Origin: Castor canadensis
Taxonomy: Eukaryota > Chordata > Mammalia > Rodentia > Castoridae
Direction of reading: 5' to 3'
DNA: 64,000 nucleotides
Assembly (NCBI RefSeq): GCF_047511655.1
Contig: NC_133386.1
Coordinates: 78,309,501 to 78,373,500, forward strand
Both the position numbers and the translations under genes were made by a program. Position 1 is the stretch's first letter, and every line of letters starts with the position of its first letter. The notes beneath the pieces are model-generated. The model saw only the letters and a list, made by a program, of their open reading frames with translations, was not told the origin of the DNA and ran no database searches. Shown piece after piece: positions 57,415 to 64,000 of the stretch.

Positions 57415-58015
57415 TGGTGTGTTTATTTTGGCCTTCCACCAACCTTCTTGCTTGCTTCCTGATCTTGGCAGCATCCCAGGTAGATGAGATGGCACAAAGT
57501 TACCATCATGTTTTTGAGAGGTTACAAACACAGCATCCTCACAGTGGTTGTCTTGAGTAAGAAATGAGGTGACTTGAAATCTACAGAGGAGAGTAGAACA
57601 TCTTTGTTCAGATGACCCAAGGTTCAAGTTGGCACAGAGTCTGTGCCTGGTGACAGGCCCACTTTATCCTGAAATGACCAAGAGATTTCAGTTTCTGTTG
57701 TCCTTCTCAATCTATTTCAGGCTTTGGTTTATTTCTCAGATGAAGTTTCTGCAACATTCCCTCCCATATAACATGAGGTGACTTGGAAGTTACAGTAGGA
57801 ACAGTGTAACAGAAAGGGATTTTTTTGCTCATTGTTGGCTGATATTTTGTTTCACTGGGAAGAGAGGAGGAAGTGAAAGAGCCTCACCTATAGTGCCCAG
57901 TTTTCCTCTTCAGGAGCCGTATCTTCTGTTGTAGAATTGAAAACCAGGATGGTGTGAAGGCTGACATTGAAGGACTGCCTTCACAGTCCTAACTTAACCT
58001 TCAGGAGGCCTTAGC
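57415..58015. other. UBE3D intron 3, nothing recognised
   Basis: No repeat or exon supported. Confidence 0.4.
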
Positions 58016-58019
58016 ATGT

Positions 58020-58115
58020 TAGAGGCAAAAGCAGGAGAATTGGCCCTGGGTTTGAACTCCAACTTCACCACTTAGTAGCTGGGGGATCTTGTTTCTGTCA
58101 CTTGGCTTCTTCTAA
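58020..58115 (+). repeat. MIR fragment
   Basis: GGGTTTGAACTCCAACTTCACC and CTTAGTAGCTGGGGGATC. Confidence 0.55.
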
Positions 58116-58519
58116 TAAATATTTTAATAAAGCTTATTTTCCAAACTTGTAGAAAGTTAAGGAATGTAGCATATATAAATGCTCAACCAGTTCTTTAAAT
58201 TAGTTTTATGGACTCCTCTCTTTTCTAAACTGTTCTTACTAGTAAACTAGCAAATTATTTAGTTTAGTGTTTCAAATCTTTTGTTCCAGGACTGTGATTC
58301 ACATAGTCTGTGTGTGTCAGAAAAATGAATCACGTTTCTCTTTTTCACTTAGGCAAGATAAAACAATGGACTTTGGCCTTGCCTCCTTTAAGCAAGTCTG
58401 ATGTGAAAGCCTTTCTACTTCCCACCTGTGTGTCTGGCCTGTGAACGCCTCTTGAGCAACACAGAGAAATCCTTACTGAGTGACTCAGGTTTTGTTAGTC
58501 AGTGTGCCCTGTGACTCTC

Positions 58520-58605
58520 TCCATATGGTTCTAGGGATTGAACCCAAGACCTTGCACATGCTAGGCAAGAGCTCTTCTACTTGAGCCCCACCCACAGCCT
58601 TGCTC
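58520..58605 (-). repeat. ID-like SINE
   Basis: GGTTCTAGGGATTGAACCC, CACATGCTAGGCAAGAGC and TTGAGCCCCACCC in reverse. Confidence 0.85.
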
Positions 58606-59142
58606 CATGACTCTGATAATGGAAATATGTCCTTCCTCCAGTCTCTGCACATACTGACTGTTGCTATCAACCCTAGTGGTCATCACACTTCTCCCTCAGT
58701 TACCACCAAACCCCAGTACCACCAAAACCAAAAAAAATTGGTCAGAATGTGTACAATTTTTATTTTGGGGGCTAAGTAGATCATAAAATCAAGCAACAAT
58801 AGTAAGTAATTTACGTCTTTGTGGATAGTCTCAGACTAAGAAGTGGTCATTGTGTTTGGAAGTTGTTATGTCTTCTAGAAATAAATTCAGACTTGAATGA
58901 CTTCAGTTGGCCAAATGGATTTTCAAACCCAAGCCTTTGGATTTTCAGACCATTTGATGCAGTGTTCTCCTGAGGTCTCTGGACCACCCCATTCTGTACC
59001 ACCTGCACTGGCTATGCTAAGGGAAACCTGAGATGTCAGAATGTACAACACTATGACTGGTCCACTTGGTAGACCAGCTATAGTTGTAGTCTGAAAATAA
59101 CTACCCCTGTAAATATGGTCACTTCTTTATAAAAGAGAGCAA

Positions 59143-59218
59143 AAAAGTTTAGGGGTTTAGCTCTATGGTAGAGCATTTGCTTATCATGGCTTCAATCCCT
59201 AGCACCAGGAAAAAAAGT
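59143..59218 (+). repeat. ID-like SINE
   Basis: GGGGTTTAGCTCTATGGTAG and CTTCAATCCCTAGCACC. Confidence 0.78.
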
Positions 59219-59279
59219 ACAGCATAAACTGGATTATTGGTAGCATTGTGCAGACTTTTAGAATAAAATTATTACTATG

Positions 59280-59610
59280 TTTTATTTATTTATTGCAATA
59301 CTAGGGTTTGAACTTAGGGCTTTGCACTAATTAGGCAGACTCTTTACCACTTGAGCCATGCCTCCAGTCCTTTTTGCTCTGGTTATTTTGGAGATAGGGT
59401 CTTGCTTTTTGCACAGGCTGGCCTGGACTGCAATCCTCCTATTTTATGCCTCCCACCTTTGCTGGGATGACAGGCACACACCACTGCACTCAGCTATTGG
59501 TTGAGATGGGGGTCTTGCTAACTATTTGCCCTGTTGACCTCAAACTATGATCCTTCCAATATCAGAGTCCTAAATAGCTAGGATTATAGGTGTGAGCCAT
59601 TGGTCCCTGT
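59280..59610 (-). repeat. Three-module B1-B1-ID SINE, full length
   Basis: Reverse ID (GGTTTGAACTTAGGGC; CACTTGAGCCATGCC), then B1 (GCACAGGCTGGCCTGGAC), then B1 (TAGCTAGGATTATAGGTGTG). A clean example of the three-module plan. Confidence 0.92.
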
Positions 59611-59614
59611 CATG

Positions 59615-60560
59615 AAATTATTCTTTTATGGGTCTAATCATACTGTATGCATACAAGTATTAAAAAGCAAAGCTAGATTTATAGGCCTGCCAATTGAAAT
59701 AATGTCACCTGAAGTTAGCCAAAGTACAGCAGCCATGTTTTGAGCTTTGGATATTTGATATTATTCTTCAGATCCCTAATGTTTACTTGGCTATAATCCA
59801 ATCGCTGAAAGATCTACAGTATTACTGTTGTTATTATTATTATAAATCACTGATTAATGGTTAATTTTAAGGTCAAGGAACATTTTATTTTCTAATGTGC
59901 ATGTTTAAGCATCAAATAAAATAGCAGTCTAGCATTTATTAAGGTTATGTGTTTCAAGTTATTTCCCAAAAGGTTGTGCCCAAGATGCATTAAAAATAAC
60001 TCAGATTTTTAATTTATTATGAAAATGTGCTGTTCATCATAGAATCGAGGCCGAGAGAAAATTTAAGTAATCATCTCACTCCTGAGCTCCAGCAGGTTTT
60101 TACCTCAACTACTTGGAACAAATGGTGTCTATTTTATTTTGAAAGTTCTCTTGGGAAGGAGATCATATCAAAGTACACTTCTCGGTGTTTTAGATAGATA
60201 TACTTTCAGTAGAGCTGTGATTAAAATACATCTTTTGTTCTTGAAGGTTTTATGTTTTTTTCAAAACATCAGAAAAATTTCTTTCTGCTGTAAAACCCCT
60301 TTTATCTTCGCAATGACTTGTGAATTAGGCACTTTCTTGCTCCTGATGTATTACATAGATGGTTAAAAGATTTCATTCACTGGGCTGTGGGGTCAAGTTA
60401 AGTTTGAAATATCGTATTTTGTGTTAATGTGCATCGAGTCTCCCAGGTCTCTGAAAATGCACTTTCATTTCTTTGATCACATATGGAATTTCGACATTTC
60501 TGTCTTTTGCACTGTATTAAAGATCTGTTTGTTAACCCTGTGTACAGACAGAATGCGAGG
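59615..60560. other. UBE3D intron 3, (TTA)n only
   Basis: A short (TTA)n lies at about 59827-59843; otherwise nothing is recognised. Confidence 0.45.
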
Positions 60561-60564
60561 GGAC

Positions 60565-60902
60565 AGAATCTTTTTTTTTCTTTTTTTTTTTTTTGGTAGT
60601 ATAGGAACTTAAGGCCTCATGCTTGCTAGGTATGCACGCTACCACTTGAACCACACTCCACAACCTTTTATGCTTCTAGTTATTTTTCCAATAAGGTCTT
60701 CAGTTTTTGTCTGGGGCCTGTCACTGTGATCCTTCTACTTGTACCTCCCACATACCTGGGATTATAGGCATCCACACTGGGCTTGTTTGTTTAGATGGAG
60801 GTCTCCCTAACTTTACACCCAGCTGGAGTTCAACAGCGATTCTCCAGGTCTCCACCTCTTGAGTAGCTGGGATTACAGCTGTGCTCCCCATGACTGGCTA
60901 AG
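60565..60902 (-). repeat. Three-module B1-B1-ID SINE
   Basis: T-rich start, ID (TGCTTGCTAGGTATGCACGC), then B1 modules (GGGATTATAGGCATCCAC; TAGCTGGGATTACAGCTGTG). Confidence 0.88.
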
Positions 60903-61149
60903 GAAGCTTAATGATGGAGGCAATCCAGGAGCGTATTTAAACTTAACTCTTACTCTAAACAGTTAACTGACTTGCTTTCATTTTCTTTGTAAATAATGAA
61001 ATCTGACCTGTCACGTCTCACCATTTTGTAATGGTGAGCATTTGTCTGTAGAACTAAGCACATACATAACACTGCACACAGTTCGCCACCAACCCACCTG
61101 CCCACCTCCTTTTCTGCTGTTTTGTGTTGCCAGAGGAAGGAATGCATTC

Positions 61150-61300
61150 CTAGGGAAAGTTTAGTTTTGGAGCTAGGAAGACCTGCGTTAAGCTCCTGCA
61201 TCACTCATTACTGCTTCTATGATTCTGTGAATTTTGTGCAGATCATTTAACATTTACTGAGCCTCGCTTTTCTCCTATGGAACAGGAGGATGGTAATTCT
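61150..61300 (+). repeat. MIR
   Basis: GGAGCTAGGAAGACCTGC, ATTCTGTGAATTTTGTGCAG and a TTTACTGAGCCTCGCTTTTCTC core. Confidence 0.6.
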
Positions 61301-61317
61301 TTTTCTTTTCATTCTTT

Positions 61318-61635
61318 CGCTCCTTTTGTGTGTGTGTGTGTGCAGAACTCAGGGCCTTGCTCTTGCTAGGCAGGAGCTCTACCATTTGAGCCACTTTAAT
61401 AGCCCTTTTTGCATTGGTTAATTTTGAAATAGGATCTCACTTTGCGCCCTCCCTGGCCTGGACTGCCACCCTCATATTTGTACTTTCCCACCATAGCTGG
61501 GATAACAGGTGCACGCCATCAGGCCCAGCCATTGGTTGAGATGGGGCAGGGGGAGGGTCTCATGAACTCAACTGCCACCCTCCAAATCTCTGCCTCTGGA
61601 GTGGGGAGGATTATAAGTTTGAAACACTGTTGCCA
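61318..61635 (-). repeat. Three-module B1-B1-ID SINE with (TG)n
   Basis: (TG)8 precedes the ID (CAGGGCCTTGCTCTTGCTAGG), then B1 modules (GGGATAACAGGTGCACGCC; GGTTGAGATGGGGC). Confidence 0.86.
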
Positions 61636-61639
61636 GGTA

Positions 61640-62305
61640 GGAATGATAATTCTTAACCTCACAAAGCTGAAAATGTTAAATGTCCTAAGGGTGTTTAGTA
61701 CCCCCTCCCCCCACCCAGGGGTCTTCTTAAGTTCCTGGACACATGCAGACTCACAGGACTACCACAGGCCACATTTCTTGCCAGATTGTCTGCAAGGCAA
61801 CATCGGGAATCTGCTCAGCAGGGACTCTGCAATAGTTCATGACAGTGACAGTGACATACTCATCTGGGGACTCTTGTCTCCCCACATGACACAGTTAAAG
61901 GTATAAAACACAAGATCCACATCAGACAGGTATACATTTTGCCCTGGCTTAGAAGTCTGTAGTGCCCTGAGCAGACAGTGTTTCTTGTAACAATTCTTTG
62001 GCATAGTTTCTGGGGTTTCCCACAAAGACTACATTCAGGGAAGCCCAGCATGTCGTCTTTATCAGATGTTTACAGTTCCTTCCAGTCCAAATGCAGTTTA
62101 CCAATCAGGGATCGTTTTTTACTTTAAGCCGTGTTGCCTAGCAATATATTTGATGCCTATGATCTTACCTGGTTTCCAGGGTAACAGAACTAGGTGGTTA
62201 AACCAAAGGTCAGATTCTCAAGCAGCACTGGAACAGGTTTGTTAACCCTTTCATCCCAGTATGCAGGAGGCTCAGCTAGGGACCTCACATGTCAAGTTAT
62301 CAAAA
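61640..62305. other. UBE3D intron 3, unclassified
   Basis: Moderately GC-rich stretch with no named repeat. Could be a diverged LTR or a unique element. Confidence 0.35.
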
Positions 62306-62307
62306 TA

Positions 62308-62560
62308 TGCTAGTTCATTCCTTGAACAAATATTGAAGTAACTGTGTCAGGCAGTAGGAATACAGTGGTAAGATAGACATATGCTGTGCCTGCTTTCATA
62401 TTGTCTTCCATGATGCCCAGAATTCCTTTCATTGTCTGGAGAACTTCTATTATCCTTCAAATGCCAGCTCAGATGTTATGGGTTCTCTGAAGTCCATATA
62501 CAACCTACTTTCCTAATATTTGTATTGCCCTGCATACAAACGTTAGGCAAGCAGGTTGTG
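62308..62560. repeat. L2-like fragments
   Basis: TTCCTTGAACAAATATTGAAG ... GTCAGGCAGTAGGAATACAG is L2 in reverse, and CTTCAAATGCCAGCTCAGATG appears to be L2 forward. Confidence 0.5.
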
Positions 62561-62564
62561 TATG

Positions 62565-63175
62565 GGTTGGGGGTATCTTAAATTCCCTAAAATAATATAA
62601 AAATTTTGTGTGCATGTGAGAATGTATGTTTGAGGAAAGAAGCTAATGCTTTCATCAAAATTTCAAATGGACCTGTATTAACGCCTCCTCCAAGAGTTTA
62701 GAGCCCCACTATTCTGAGTATTCTTACATGTGCTTCTGCCATTTGCTTATAAGCCTGTATTTCTTACTAAAATATGAGTCAAGGTACTGTATGTATCATG
62801 TCTTACACTGACTGATTGGCCTGGTTCATAGCAGTCATGAGGAAATGTATGTGGAAAAAATCACCCCTTAGTGTTCTGGCTTAGCAGTCCGAATGATGCT
62901 TGTGGTACAGCATTTCCTGATTTATCAAGGAAAATAATTCCTTGTGTTCAACTAAAATTAGCATTTCTTATTCCTAGCTTTGTCCTCTGAAGTTAAAAAT
63001 TAAGTGATTGCCCTCTTCCAGGCTATAAATTACCCATTTGTGATACTACAGTTGATGGATAAATTAAAGAGAAATGGTTAACATGAGGGGATTGGAATAA
63101 ACTTAATAAAAGAGTCAATCATATCTTAAACAGTTTGAGACTTCTAAATATATATTATACTAGTACTTTATTAGT
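62565..63175. other. UBE3D intron 3, nothing recognised
   Basis: AT-rich; no feature supported. Confidence 0.4.
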
Positions 63176-63179
63176 GGGA

Positions 63180-63670
63180 CAAGTAGCAGATATCACTTTA
63201 ACCATGTGATCAGGATTCATATCACCAATGATAAGTCATGTTGATATAATGTACCCTGAGATATGATGTAATGAGAAGGGCACCTCACCTCTGTGGAATT
63301 CTTTCCCCATATCCATAGCCCAGTCTAATCTTGAGATAATGTCAGACAAACTCAGAGTGAGAGATGTTTTATAGAATACTTGATCAGCATCTTCAAATAT
63401 CTCAAGGTATAGAAAAGACTGAAAAACTGTAACAGACCAGGGGACACAGGATGACTAAATGCAATGTGTTATGATGGATCAGATTATGAAATGGACAAAG
63501 AAGGAAAGGACTTTGGTGGAAAACATGTTAAAATCTAGATAAAGTCTTAGTTTTGACAAACCTACCATGGTTACATAAGATATTAACATTGGGTGAAGTA
63601 CATATGGGAACTATCTATACTATCTTTGCAACTTTTCTGTAAATCTAAAATGAAAGTTCCTTGATAGAGA
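63180..63670 (+). repeat. Old L1 3' UTR (L1M-type)
   Basis: GAGAAGGGCACCTCACCTC, AACAGACCAGGGGACAC, AGGATGACTAAATGCAATG and the end TTTCTGTAAATCTAAAATG. Confidence 0.8.
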
Positions 63671-63838
63671 GTATTGGAAGAAATCACAGGAGGTAGTGTT
63701 AGATGGATTTGAAGATACATAAACCAAATTAAAAGGCAGTAACACTGAAAAATATTTATAACAAGTGATAGACCAAGGATAATATTCTTAATGTAGAATA
63801 TACTTTTACAGATTAATAATCATAGTACCTTATTGGAA

Positions 63839-63902
63839 AGTAATTATCACAATTTATAGAAGAAACATGGAGTAGTTATCACAATTTATAGAAGAAACAT
63901 GG
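63839..63902. repeat. 32-bp tandem duplication
   Basis: 63839-63870 and 63871-63902 are two copies differing at one base, each ending GAAGAAACATGG. Confidence 0.95.
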
Positions 63903-64000
63903 TGTCAATAAGTATAATAGTCAGTTCAATCCACCAGTAATTTAAGAGTTGCTAAGTAAAGCAGCATTGAGAATATTTTTTACTCATTACTTAGGCAAAG

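Larger units (their letters stand above)
44000..64000 (+). other. UBE3D: UBE3D gene, 5' part, plus strand
   Basis: This is the gene span for UBE3D (formerly UBE2CBP), described in the family literature as a HECT-like E3 ubiquitin ligase that binds the E2 UBE2C and cyclin B. Exons 1-3 are present and encode the first 120 residues. The C-terminal HECT-like region lies beyond the right edge. Introns are about 7.9 kb and 3.1 kb, and the third runs past 64 kb. No sequence resembling the next exon (a Lys-Leu-Leu-Arg-Val stretch in mammals) was found to 64000. The gene is divergent from DOP1A, with start codons separated by about 24 kb but promoters only about 1.6 kb apart. Confidence 0.93.

Noticed and set aside
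61442-61906. 154-codon open frame
   Set aside because: First half is inside a composite SINE and the rest is unclassified intron; not a gene.
1-64000. CRISPR array, operon, phage or bacterial defence system
   Set aside because: The window is mammalian nuclear DNA with spliced genes and SINE/LINE content; no such system is present.

Overview
This is vertebrate, specifically mammalian, nuclear DNA. It has spliced genes with GT-AG introns, a CpG-island promoter region, and about half or more of the sequence in recognisable transposon relics: L1, L2, MIR, MaLR LTRs, Tigger-like DNA elements and many tRNA/7SL-derived SINEs. The abundant SINE joins B1-like (7SL) modules to an ID-like (tRNA-derived) module. 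That points to a rodent outside the mouse/rat group, possibly a castorimorph such as beaver; the species call is inference.

Two protein-coding genes are arranged head to head. On the minus strand lies the 5' part of DOP1A (DOPEY1). Five coding exons are visible (20065-19928, 18220-18039, 7210-7040, 5147-4958 and 3518-3420), together encoding the first 260 residues. A non-coding first exon lies in the CpG island and ends at about 42310, and intron 1 is about 22 kb. On the plus strand lies the 5' part of UBE3D: exon 1 with the start codon (44121-44188), exon 2 (52105-52307) and exon 3 (55403-55493), encoding about 120 residues. The gene continues beyond the right edge. The pair matches the DOP1A-UBE3D neighbourhood on human 6q14. 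All exon phases join in frame, with no disruption seen.

Layout: 1-20.1 kb holds DOP1A coding exons and introns, with a nearly full-length but broken L1 at about 10.7-17.96 kb. 20.1-42.3 kb is DOP1A intron 1, rich in old L1, L2, MIR, LTR and SINE copies. 41.8-44.3 kb is the divergent promoter region, with two GC-rich blocks separated by about 1.3 kb of AT-rich DNA. 44.2-64 kb is UBE3D introns 1-3 with further repeats. I found no structural RNA gene, no CRISPR, and no functional mobile element.

No novel multi-gene system is visible. The items most worth a second look are small: two in-phase-discordant tandem splice donors at UBE3D exon 2, a consensus CTCF motif between the divergent promoters, a perfect 29-bp inverted repeat, a very short L1 3'-tail insertion with target-site duplication, and the L1 that lacks its reverse-transcriptase catalytic segment.
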